From Acidobacteriaceae bacterium (GTDB taxonomy: Bacteria; Acidobacteriota; Terriglobia; Terriglobales; SbA1): a stretch of 7,997 nucleotides of DNA. Made by a program: the position numbers and the translations under genes. The DNA lies in NCBI GenBank assembly GCA_019237515.1, contig JAFAGX010000253.1:1-7997 (forward strand). Reading direction: 5' to 3'. The notes under the pieces were generated by a model that was not told the origin of the DNA, did not search any database, and saw only the letters and a program-made list of their open reading frames with translations. Below are positions 1 to 6,076 of this stretch, piece after piece (positions within the stretch are counted from its first letter, which is position 1; every line of letters starts with the position of its first letter).

Positions 1-1652
1 CGGATGGCATGCTTGCCGACCGTGTAGGCTACCGTATCGGAATAATTCTCGGTGTGACTTGGTGTTGTACCCAGCGGCCAACTGGAATTTCCTCCAAGAT
101 AATTGAAATATGAGGTGCTGGGATTGATGCGAGGAAAGCCAAAAAGACGCGGATCAGTAATGCCAGTATTCAGACCATACGCGGTGGGATTAACGTTGGC
201 GTCGAGCGGAGCGATGTATTCATTGAATCGGTTGTAGCTGACTCGAGCGGTATTGACCCAACGCGAATTCGGAGTCCACGTCCAATCGCCGCCGAAGACC
301 TGGGTCGTGGGCGACGTCTGCGATAGCCAATAGGGCTGTAGCGGTATCGCATCCTCTTCAATCTGATGCGAGTTCGCGTAGATGAACCGGCCGGAGAAGA
401 CGTGATGCTCATTCAGATGGTAATCGCTCTTGAAAACCAGGTTGTCGGCCCGATCATGATTGTTGAAGTTGTAATTGATCAAAGTGGGGTCATTGGGGGA
501 GGCGGTGAAGCCTGGATTCTTCGGAAAATACTTAATGAGAGCGATACTCAGTGGACTGCAGCCGGCTGGTAAAGGCGTTTGCCCGCAACCGGTGTCTGTA
601 AGGGCATCGACGATGCTGGACTTCGGATCGAAGCCCCAACTGGTATTAGCCAGTGACACGGTTACCGGCGCGAAGACGTTAAAAGGATTGCCCACTTTCG
701 AGCGCACACCTTCGTAGTTAGCGAAGTAGAACCATTTTCCTTTGATAATGGGGCCACCAACGGAGGCGCCGAACTGGTGCAGCAACAGGTCGGATACGGG
801 CTGCGGAGCAGGATTAAACCAGTTGCGGGCGTCGACGGCAGCATTGCGATGAAAGTAGTAGGCGCTGCCATGAATCTGATCGGTACCAGATTTGATTCCG
901 ATATTCACGACGACACCGGGCTTCTGGCCAAAGTCTGCCTGGGGATCTTCCTGGGTATTGAACTCCTGGATAGCATCGAGCGGGAGATTACTGGCAGGCG
1001 TGCCCTGAATGCCGGCATCGTTCACCACCGTCTCACCGTAGTAGGCATCATTATCGCTGGCGCCATCGATGACATAATTGTTGTCGTCAGGCCGGAGGCC
1101 GTTGGAGGTCGTGGAGTGGAAACCTCCGCCCGGCTCGCGCTGCACACCAGGATGAAGCGCCAGCAGATTCTGGAAGTCGCGCCCCTGTAGCGGCAATTCG
1201 TTAATGGCTTTGTTCGACAATACTCCGTTGAGCGTGGTTGTCGTGGTATCCACCAGGGGAGCTTCTTCCTTGACCTCTACCACTTCACTGGTGGCACCGG
1301 CCGGCAAAACGAAGTCGAGCTTTAGATCATTTCCGACCTCGATATGCACGCTTTCCCGGACTACCTTGCGGAAATTGGACGCCTCGGCAGAGACGGTGTA
1401 GAAGCCGGGATCAAGATTCGGCGCAACATACTCGCCGGATGAATTCGTTTCCAACACCCGCTGTACCCCGGTGTCCCGGTTTGCAATAGTGATTTTGGCA
1501 TTAATGATGACAGCACCGGTGGAGTCACTCACGCGCCCGGTTACACGGCCTTGCGTTTGCGCCATCGAGTTATTGATGCAGACCAGCAGCATGAAAGAGG
1601 AAATAATGAGGGTGAACAGCTGCCTGCAAGACCGGATGAGGTGAGTCGGCAT
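1..1652 (-). CDS. Oar-like TonB-dependent receptor, N-terminal part (runs off left edge)
   Basis: Outer-membrane protein of the TonB-dependent/Oar group with an N-terminal carboxypeptidase-regulatory domain. 550 codons are open without a stop and continue past the left edge; relatives are usually about 1,000-1,200 aa, so roughly the N-terminal half is present. Residues 1-31 form a signal peptide: charged start, hydrophobic run from about 12 to 26, likely cut after SMA. About 35-106 is the regulatory (CarboxypepD_reg) fold, with GRVTGRVSDSTGAVI at its start. The plug-like segment includes NELPLQGRDF at 151-160, followed by an RPDDNNYVIDG stretch. The family-typical NIGIKSG (250-256), HGSAYYFHRN and FGASVGGPI follow. 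The ATG at 1652 is supported by AGGAG 8 nt upstream. The expected role is TonB-driven uptake of a large ligand or outer-membrane/surface function; the substrate cannot be read. It is separated from the peptidase gene upstream by 353 bp, so it probably has its own promoter. Confidence 0.93.
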   Translation of the reverse strand, partial: MPTHLIRSCRQLFTLIISSFMLLVCINNSMAQTQGRVTGRVSDSTGAVIINAKITIANRDTGVQRVLETNSSGEYVAPNLDPGFYTVSAEASNFRKVVRESVHIEVGNDLKLDFVLPAGATSEVVEVKEEAPLVDTTTTTLNGVLSNKAINELPLQGRDFQNLLALHPGVQREPGGGFHSTTSNGLRPDDNNYVIDGASDNDAYYGETVVNDAGIQGTPASNLPLDAIQEFNTQEDPQADFGQKPGVVVNIGIKSGTDQIHGSAYYFHRNAAVDARNWFNPAPQPVSDLLLHQFGASVGGPIIKGKWFYFANYEGVRSKVGNPFNVFAPVTVSLANTSWGFDPKSSIVDALTDTGCGQTPLPAGCSPLSIALIKYFPKNPGFTASPNDPTLINYNFNNHDRADNLVFKSDYHLNEHHVFSGRFIYANSHQIEEDAIPLQPYWLSQTSPTTQVFGGDWTWTPNSRWVNTARVSYNRFNEYIAPLDANVNPTAYGLNTGITDPRLFGFPRINPSTSYFNYLGGNSSWPLGTTPSHTENYSDTVAYTVGKHAI

Positions 1653-1660
1653 AATGAGTT

Positions 1661-1665
1661 CTCCT
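1661..1665 (-). promoter_or_regulatory. Shine-Dalgarno site of the receptor gene
   Basis: AGGAG on the minus strand, 8 nt before the ATG at 1652. It fixes the start that gives a complete signal peptide. Confidence 0.75.
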
Positions 1666-1719
1666 GTGCGAAAGGATGGGAAAGCAGCTTTTGAAAGATC
1701 GGTTGAGATTCTCGGCGTG

Positions 1720-1732
1720 CCAGCGTTGCTGG
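1720..1732. repeat. Inverted repeat CCAGC-GTT-GCTGG in receptor leader region
   Basis: Perfect 5-bp arms around a 3-nt centre, about 68 bp before the receptor's ATG. It could be an operator half-site pair or a small leader hairpin. There is no T tract, so it is not an intrinsic terminator. Repeats this short also occur by chance. Confidence 0.3.
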
Positions 1733-1939
1733 TTTTGGCATCACAGACCCGACGCGAGCTTGCCAGGGTCAATCAATACGGATGCAAAGCTTCGAACAAT
1801 GCCGGGGAAGAGGTGAGTGAACACGACGGCGCCCCATCAGTGCTGAAATTGCTGGCAGTCTCTCAAAGCTCATACGTGATCGTCAAGCCAGAAATAAGAG
1901 CCCGGCTGTCCACTGTTACTAAACATTGCACGTCTGTCT

Positions 1940-1953
1940 GTGACGGAGGTCAC
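1940..1953. repeat. Inverted repeat GTGAC-GGAG-GTCAC
   Basis: Perfect 5-bp arms with a 4-nt centre, about 50 bp downstream of the peptidase stop and 290 bp before the receptor start. The shape resembles a dimeric regulator site, but no second copy was found in the window. Confidence 0.25.
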
Positions 1954-2005
1954 CGATGCAGGTTTAAGCGTGAGTCATTTTCGGCCGAGAAATATTAGCG
2001 ACCGG

Positions 2006-3004
2006 TCAGTAAAGCTGGCCGGCGGCTTGTGTACTGTGGATTTGACCAGCCTCGACCGAGAGCGAATACTCTGTACCCCCGACACCGTGCCAGTCTCTCA
2101 CGTCAAATTGTGATCCGGGCGGCGCATGATAAACCGCGATCTTGCGGAACGTCAGCGGAGTTTCGGCGCGGCAAACCTCTGGAGGATTCGCAACCGAGAG
2201 AAAGTACACGCCCTTTCCCGATCCAACAATACGGGACTTGCCGTCGGCTTCCACCAAAACGGCATTTTTCTCATCCACAGCGATTTCCCGCGGATGCGTC
2301 GACCAGCCGTCCTGCATGATCCGCGCGAGAAACACGAGACTTCGGCCCAGGCGATCGCGCTTTGCGAAGTGACTATCAGTGATCGTGTTCTGAAGCACAG
2401 GGATGTCAAGAAAATCCCGTACCAGTGTGATCCGCGTGAAGAAGGGGTTTCGTAGGGCGTCTGCCGAGGTGAGCGAGCTGTCGTCTGGCGGATCATTCAA
2501 CGCACCGTAGGAGAACTCACCTAAAATCGCCAGTCCGGCACTGGTGCCGCCGATGGGTATCCCTTGAGCTATGTCAGCGTTGATTGCTGTCTGCACTGCA
2601 GTTCCACGCCAGAAGTTCACGTATCGCGCCTGATCGCCGCCGGCAATGAAAATCGCTTCTGCGTGTCGAATGATCTCGGCTACTGCAGGGTCTTGCGCCG
2701 ACTCGCGAGTGTCGATGATGAGGGTGGCTACAGAATTCAATTTGCATAGGCCGTTCACGTACGGGTTGTAGTCGTCGGCCCCGCGCGCGCGGAGGATCAG
2801 GAAATCTCCGCCGTGGGCTTTGTCGCACATCCAGCGGAAAGCCTCATCGAGATCGGATCCGCCACCCATCATGGCGATTCCGAAAGTTGGGATTGTGACC
2901 GCATCCTTTTGTTGTCCGATACGGATGTATTTGTAAGCGGCAGTTTGGCTGGCCGCCGGTAAGAGCGATGCGAAGAGAAAAAACAATAGGGTGGCAGGAC
3001 GCAT
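2006..3004 (-). CDS. Secreted cyanophycinase-family peptidase (S51)
   Basis: 332-aa serine peptidase of family S51. Known cyanophycinases cut the multi-L-arginyl-poly-Asp polymer into beta-Asp-Arg dipeptides. Residues 1-19 or so are a signal peptide (MRPATLLFFLFASLLP, cut near AAS or TAA), so it acts outside the cytoplasm. Expected motifs are all present: AGGDQ at 121-125; nucleophile Ser155 in GGTSAG (152-157); SHFAKRDRLGRS from 211, giving His212; and VDEKNA at 243-248, giving Glu245. These match the Ser-His-Glu set of cyanophycinases. An extra C-terminal stretch of about 60 residues follows the core. A GTG 66 nt upstream (3070) is in frame, but the ATG at 3004 is preferred because it gives a clean signal peptide. 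No Shine-Dalgarno is visible; TATATT ends 6 nt before the ATG, which would suit a leaderless message. True substrate is unproven; other secreted S51 peptidases share these motifs. Confidence 0.88.
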   Translation of the reverse strand: MRPATLLFFLFASLLPAASQTAAYKYIRIGQQKDAVTIPTFGIAMMGGGSDLDEAFRWMCDKAHGGDFLILRARGADDYNPYVNGLCKLNSVATLIIDTRESAQDPAVAEIIRHAEAIFIAGGDQARYVNFWRGTAVQTAINADIAQGIPIGGTSAGLAILGEFSYGALNDPPDDSSLTSADALRNPFFTRITLVRDFLDIPVLQNTITDSHFAKRDRLGRSLVFLARIMQDGWSTHPREIAVDEKNAVLVEADGKSRIVGSGKGVYFLSVANPPEVCRAETPLTFRKIAVYHAPPGSQFDVRDWHGVGGTEYSLSVEAGQIHSTQAAGQLY

Positions 3005-3010
3005 GGGAGA

Positions 3011-3016
3011 AATATA
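3011..3016 (-). promoter_or_regulatory. Possible -10 box of a leaderless promoter for the peptidase gene
   Basis: TATATT on the minus strand lies 6 nt before the ATG at 3004, where a -10 element would sit for a leaderless transcript. The start also lacks a Shine-Dalgarno. No good -35 is seen 16-18 bp upstream, so support is weak. Confidence 0.25.
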
Positions 3017-3099
3017 CCGCGTTGTGTTTGGAGAATCTTGGGAAGGTGCAGCTACCAACTCTATAAACACTGCCGCTGTTCCTAGAATCGTATTTGAGA

Positions 3100-3729
3100 T
3101 CAGGTGGCTGCCACTGCTGATTGAGCGACGGTCTCTGTGGGCGTCCCGGTCACCCTATCTCTCAGCATGGCGCTCCCACACAGCCAGGCGGTTACGTTCG
3201 CAGTGGTGCTGAAGGTGTCAGGAATCGGGTTGACCGCCAGCAGAATACCAAGTCCCGCCGCTGGAAGATTCACCGCCGTCAGCAGTGGGGCCATGACGAA
3301 GATTCCTCCTCCCGGTACACCGGGCACAGTAAGGCTGGTTGTCACAGCCAATACGCCAATCGTTGCGAGTTGCCAGTGATTGAGTCCAATGCCGAACAAT
3401 CTCGCCAGAAACAAAACGCCTACTACCTGGGTTATCGTGGCGCCGACGCGGAATATGGAAGCGGCCAGCGGTAGAAAAAAGTTGAAAATTTCTTCATCTA
3501 GGTTGAGCGTGTCGCGCGCCCCTTCGTAGACCGCAGGGAGGGCAGCCAAAGAAGAGCGAGACGCCAAGGCAACTGCCTGCGCGGGTGCCGCTGCCTTCAC
3601 GAAACTCGACAACGGCAATCGTCCCCACAACATTGCGGCCGGATAAAGAATCAGCACCGTAAACGCAGCAAGAATAGCTGAGAGAGCGGCGACGTAAAAA
3701 GCGAGAGCCCCTGCGGCTCGAACTCCCAT
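3100..3729 (-). CDS. DAACS symporter, C-terminal fragment
   Basis: 209 codons from the first ATG in the shifted frame; homology begins four codons earlier (FATR, about 3741), and no Shine-Dalgarno supports an independent start. It carries the binding core. The serine-rich hairpin 1 is ASRSSLAALPAVYEGA (56-71). Helix 7 is FFLPLAASIFRVGATI (84-99), where GltPh has its NMDGT motif. Hairpin 2 is VPGVPGGGIFVMAP (135-148). Helix 8 contains DTFSTTANV (171-179), where relatives have DxxRTxxNVxGD. The Asp and Asn of helix 8 are kept, but the Arg and the last Asp are replaced. The NMDG motif is also replaced by FRVG. This could mean a different substrate or relaxed constraint after inactivation. Confidence 0.6.
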   Translation of the reverse strand: MGVRAAGALAFYVAALSAILAAFTVLILYPAAMLWGRLPLSSFVKAAAPAQAVALASRSSLAALPAVYEGARDTLNLDEEIFNFFLPLAASIFRVGATITQVVGVLFLARLFGIGLNHWQLATIGVLAVTTSLTVPGVPGGGIFVMAPLLTAVNLPAAGLGILLAVNPIPDTFSTTANVTAWLCGSAMLRDRVTGTPTETVAQSAVAAT

Positions 3730-4376
3730 GCGCGTTGCGAATGGTATTTACACTTGCAGTTCCAGCCAACAGGGGCGAGCTTCACCACGAAACTCACCAA
3801 AACGAGGAACGAGTCGGCAATTCCATGAAAAAACTGAACAACACTCGCCTGGCGAGTGCGTTCGACCCGCGTGAGGGCCAAACCGAAGGCAACGGAAACA
3901 ACGACGAGTGGTAGCAGCGCACCGTCCGCTGCCGCCTTAAAAATGTTCGACGGCACCAGATCACTAAACCACTGCGCAAACGCAGGAGATGCGGCCTGAG
4001 CGGTCTCACGCATTGGGATGCCGTCATTTAATCGCGCAGCAATACTTCTATCAATGCTGATATGTGCGAACAGCGGGGACGCCACTGCTAAGGCGAATAT
4101 GGCAGCTAGCAGCAGCATCGACAGGACAAGCACGAGAGCGCGTCTGCCCACTTTGCCGATCTTACGTACGTCATTGCCGCCGGACCCGACACCGACGATA
4201 AGACTTGACACAACAAGCGGAATCACCGCTACGCGAATGGTATTGACAAACACAATGCCAATGGGATCGAAGAAATAGGGTACCCGCATAAGCCAAGGGG
4301 AGTGGCTAGTTGAGATTATGAAGCCAAGGAGCAGGCCAGCGATGAGGCCGATCGAGACTCGAACCGTCAACGACAT
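3651..4376 (-). CDS. DAACS symporter, N-terminal fragment
   Basis: 241 codons, of which the first 204 are homologous in style to DAACS proteins; the last 37 or so are out-of-frame sequence ending at a chance stop. Helix 1 is about 5-22. SSLIVGVGSGGND at 57-69 is the conserved segment after the second/third helices, followed by a long hydrophobic helix at 80-99. PSNIFKAAADGALLPLVVVS (142-161) matches the family's PSNxFxAxAxGxxLP element. KLAPVG at 199-204 is the last good match. The ATG at 4376 is chosen over a TTG one codon upstream; GGGG lies about 11 nt before it, a weak ribosome site. Alone it would lack the whole substrate-binding core. Confidence 0.6.
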   Translation of the reverse strand: MSLTVRVSIGLIAGLLLGFIISTSHSPWLMRVPYFFDPIGIVFVNTIRVAVIPLVVSSLIVGVGSGGNDVRKIGKVGRRALVLVLSMLLLAAIFALAVASPLFAHISIDRSIAARLNDGIPMRETAQAASPAFAQWFSDLVPSNIFKAAADGALLPLVVVSVAFGLALTRVERTRQASVVQFFHGIADSFLVLVSFVVKLAPVGWNCKCKYHSQRAWEFEPQGLSLFTSPLSQLFLLRLRC

Positions 4377-4398
4377 CAAAAATCAAACCCCTACGACT

Positions 4399-4415
4399 CT
4401 AAGATCCGTTCTTAG
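4399..4415. repeat. Inverted repeat CTAAGA-TCCGT-TCTTAG before the DAACS gene
   Basis: Perfect 6-bp arms with a 5-nt centre, in the 101-bp gap, 22 bp before the DAACS ATG. Position suits an operator or a leader hairpin. No T tract follows on the minus strand, so it is not a terminator for the methyltransferase gene. Confidence 0.35.
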
Positions 4416-4477
4416 GCACTCGCCCCAGCTGATGCTTTCACACAGAGCGACACCTCTTGATCGATTCTTGCGATCGC

Positions 4478-5320
4478 TTATGCGGTCATCGGTTTGCGCG
4501 CCCACACGCCCACAAGTGGAATCAGGCTAAGCACACCCTTCATGGCTGTGACCTCCTCATGAATTCGTTGAGGTAGAGTTTCTATATCACCCAACCCATC
4601 GAGCGACACGTTGTGCTCGCGCGCTAACGGACGCAAGCTGCCAATGACATCGGAACATAGCGAAATGAATTCCACATCGCAGCCCATTGCCGTCTCCATA
4701 TGGATAGACGGTGCCGGCAATCCAACTTCCTGGAAAATGCGATAGAGATCAGGCCCCATCTCGGGATTCACTCCTGAACGCAGGAATGTTTCGTGGATGG
4801 CGTGGAGCAGTTCAGAGTAAAGGGGATAGCGGTGATTGAAAACCAGAAATGGGCACCAGCTTGGTTCTTGGAAGGCAACGACTCCGCCGGGCTTCAGCGC
4901 TCGAGTTAACGAGAGGAGAATCGAAGCTGGGTCGGGAAGAAACATAAGGATAAAGCGACCGGCGACGGCGTCGAAGGGCCGATCAACAGAGATCTGGCTA
5001 ACGTCACTTTTTATGAAATTGACGTTGCGGATCCCGGCCTCCTCGGCGCGGGCTCTGGCTTGCGCAATCGAATCAGCATCACGCTCGAAGCCGACGACTT
5101 CTCCTGAAGGGCCGACAATTTGTGCGAGCAGCATGGAAACATCGCCCACACCGGAGCCCACATCGAGGACACGATGCCCCGGACCAATCCCCGCGCCGCG
5201 GAACAAACGCTCTGTAATCGGTGCGATCCGCGCTGCCTGACGGATCAAACGATCATGTTCCGCATTTGTGTAACCCAGCGCATACTCCGAACTCTTTTTC
5301 GTAATCGGCATCGTTGCCAT
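4478..5320 (-). CDS. Class I SAM-dependent methyltransferase
   Basis: 280-aa cytosolic methyltransferase with a Rossmann-type core, closest in style to the UbiE/COQ5-like Methyltransf_11/25 group. SAM-binding motif I is VLDVGSGVGD (51-60). The acidic residue ending strand 2 is Glu79 in GFERD. SDVSQI (105-110) is near the adenine-binding loop. FDAVAGRFILMFLPDP (116-131) is motif II/III, and LKPGGVVAFQEP (142-153) is the usual post-III strand. The C-terminal third (about 155-280) is lid-like and not diagnostic, so the acceptor is unknown. The ATG at 5320 follows AGAGGAGG with 4 nt spacing; the TTG one codon upstream would sit almost on that site. It begins 45 bp after the MFS gene ends, so the two may be co-transcribed. 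Stop is TAA. No disruption is seen, in contrast to both flanking transporters. Confidence 0.9.
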   Translation of the reverse strand: MATMPITKKSSEYALGYTNAEHDRLIRQAARIAPITERLFRGAGIGPGHRVLDVGSGVGDVSMLLAQIVGPSGEVVGFERDADSIAQARARAEEAGIRNVNFIKSDVSQISVDRPFDAVAGRFILMFLPDPASILLSLTRALKPGGVVAFQEPSWCPFLVFNHRYPLYSELLHAIHETFLRSGVNPEMGPDLYRIFQEVGLPAPSIHMETAMGCDVEFISLCSDVIGSLRPLAREHNVSLDGLGDIETLPQRIHEEVTAMKGVLSLIPLVGVWARKPMTA

Positions 5321-5324
5321 CAAT

Positions 5325-5332
5325 CCTCCTCT
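5325..5332 (-). promoter_or_regulatory. Strong Shine-Dalgarno of the methyltransferase gene
   Basis: AGAGGAGG on the minus strand ends 4 nt before the ATG at 5320. It is the strongest ribosome site in the window and allows independent translation of the methyltransferase even though the gene upstream has an early stop. Confidence 0.75.
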
Positions 5333-5365
5333 AGCGCGAACAGAAGCTTTTTAATTTAGAACTTT

Positions 5366-5947
5366 TCAGAGGAATCCTTTTGCAATTTGGCTACCCGGAC
5401 TAGACGGGCGTGTTGCTGAGAATGCGCTCTCTCTTTTCTGGAGCCGCCGCCAGTCCACTTCTTTGACTTCGCCCAGAAAGAAAATCCAGATCATTGCGCC
5501 GATGACGCAAACAACGGCGGTAATGACCATTGCTCTACAAAAATGTCCGGTCCGATCCAAGGTGAAACCGGTTAGCGCCGGGCAAATGACTCCGGCCAAA
5601 TTGAGGAACCCAGCTGTCAGACCGCTCCACTTGCCAATCGCTTTCGGTCCGGCCATGGTTTGGGCGAAGCTCCAAAAGCAGGCATTACCGGTTCCGCAGC
5701 CGACCGCCATGACCATCAGCCAGAGGAAATACGAATGCGTTCCCGCAGAGGAACAGCCGAGGAATCCGATGGCGGCCGTCATCCAGCCTAGAGCCATCGT
5801 CGATTTGCGCATCAGCCCTATGTCGCAGCCGCGCCGAATCCAGAAATCCGTGACCCAACCGGTGAAAAGCGCCGCCGTGGCGTCAACTGTATAGTAGAGC
5901 GCAGCATGATTGACCATCTCGGGCATCGAGAGGTGCTGCTCGTGCAC
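5366..5947 (-). CDS. MFS transporter, C-terminal part (helices 8-12)
   Basis: 194 codons including stop, if translation restarted at the GTG at 5947. That GTG lies inside what should be the end of helix 7 and has no Shine-Dalgarno. The coding pattern in fact continues upstream for 42 more codons to the TGA, including FWAVAAGGFCGAYPLYF, a clear helix 7 of this family. Further matches: NHAALYYTVDATAALFTGW, the loop and helix 8; GWMTAAIGFLG, helix 9; GNACFWSFAQTMAGPKAIGK, the helix 10-11 region; and KEVDW near the C terminus, common in this family. Independent expression is unlikely; it is best read as the rest of the interrupted gene. Confidence 0.6.
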   Translation of the reverse strand: MHEQHLSMPEMVNHAALYYTVDATAALFTGWVTDFWIRRGCDIGLMRKSTMALGWMTAAIGFLGCSSAGTHSYFLWLMVMAVGCGTGNACFWSFAQTMAGPKAIGKWSGLTAGFLNLAGVICPALTGFTLDRTGHFCRAMVITAVVCVIGAMIWIFFLGEVKEVDWRRLQKRESAFSATRPSSPGSQIAKGFL

Positions 5948-6073
5948 GAGATAGAATGGAAGCCAGGTGATGGTGAAGTAAAGCGGATACGCCCCGCAAA
6001 AGCCACCCGCGGCGACAGCCCAGAACTTGCGGCATCGGAATATGTCAGCGATCGATACCTGGCATTCCGAGGA

Positions 6074-6076
6074 TCA
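6074..6076 (-). other. In-frame premature TGA in the MFS gene
   Basis: Minus-strand context is CGA-TGA-TCC. The TGA is followed by T, not the C typical of leaky readthrough sites. An ATG overlaps it (ATGA) but opens only a 10-codon frame ending at TGA, so it is no restart for the second half. Confidence 0.85.

Larger units (their letters stand above)
1653..2005. other. 353-bp gap between peptidase and receptor genes
   Basis: No recognised gene. It should hold the receptor's promoter on the minus strand, but I find no convincing -35/-10 pair: a TTGACC near 1768-1773 has no good -10 at the right distance. Two short perfect inverted repeats are present (1720-1732 and 1940-1953). No terminator with a T tract follows the peptidase stop. 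A 114-codon plus-strand frame (1654-1998) fills almost the whole gap. It starts with ATG and has GAGGTGA about 9 nt before it, but it matches nothing I know and I do not call it a gene. Confidence 0.6.
3100..4376 (-). pseudogene. DAACS-family dicarboxylate/amino acid:cation symporter, frame-disrupted
   Basis: Inner-membrane symporter of the DAACS family (GltP/DctA/GltPh relatives), which import glutamate, aspartate or C4-dicarboxylates with H+ or Na+. The N-terminal half reads in one frame to KLAPVG (ending about 3765). The rest reads in another frame from FATRMGVR (about 3741). Together they cover a near full-length family member, about 425 aa. The intervening 23-24 bp should encode a VFALIA-like stretch, as in GltPh, but no frame gives one, and a TAA lies in the downstream frame. 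A single base error therefore would not clearly restore the protein. No canonical slippery heptamer in the correct phase is present, so programmed frameshifting is unlikely. It lies 95 bp upstream of the secreted peptidase gene and 101 bp downstream of the methyltransferase. Family assignment is firm; whether the break is a real mutation or an assembly error is open. Confidence 0.8.

Noticed and set aside
777..1190. 137-codon plus-strand frame
   Set aside because: It is antisense to the clearly coding receptor gene, whose family motifs cover this stretch; a shadow frame.
2000..2007. GACCGGTC palindrome over the peptidase stop
   Set aside because: Eight bases with no loop and no T tract; not a terminator and likely chance.
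2351..2358. GCGATCGC octamer, also at 4470-4477 (HIP1-like)
   Set aside because: HIP1 is a dense cyanobacterial repeat; two copies in 8 kb with acidobacterial gene content is compatible with chance.
2152..2496. 114-codon minus-strand frame
   Set aside because: Alternative frame inside the peptidase gene, whose own frame carries Ser155, His212 and Glu245.
3741..3765. Programmed -1 frameshift in the DAACS gene
   Set aside because: No X-XXY-YYZ heptamer in the correct phase, and conserved residues at the join are missing in every frame.
4459..4475. GATCG/CGATC inverted repeat after the methyltransferase stop as a terminator
   Set aside because: Only 5-bp arms, partly self-palindromic, and no T tract on the minus strand.
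4836..5240. 134-codon plus-strand frame
   Set aside because: Antisense to the methyltransferase core motifs, with no ribosome site or recognisable domain.
5463..5894. 143-codon plus-strand frame
   Set aside because: Antisense to helices 8-12 of the MFS transporter; low-complexity translation without a domain.
6074..6076. Selenocysteine or reassigned TGA in the MFS gene
   Set aside because: Three other reading frames here end at TGA as a normal stop, no SECIS-like hairpin was recognised after the codon, and this loop has no conserved Cys in the family.
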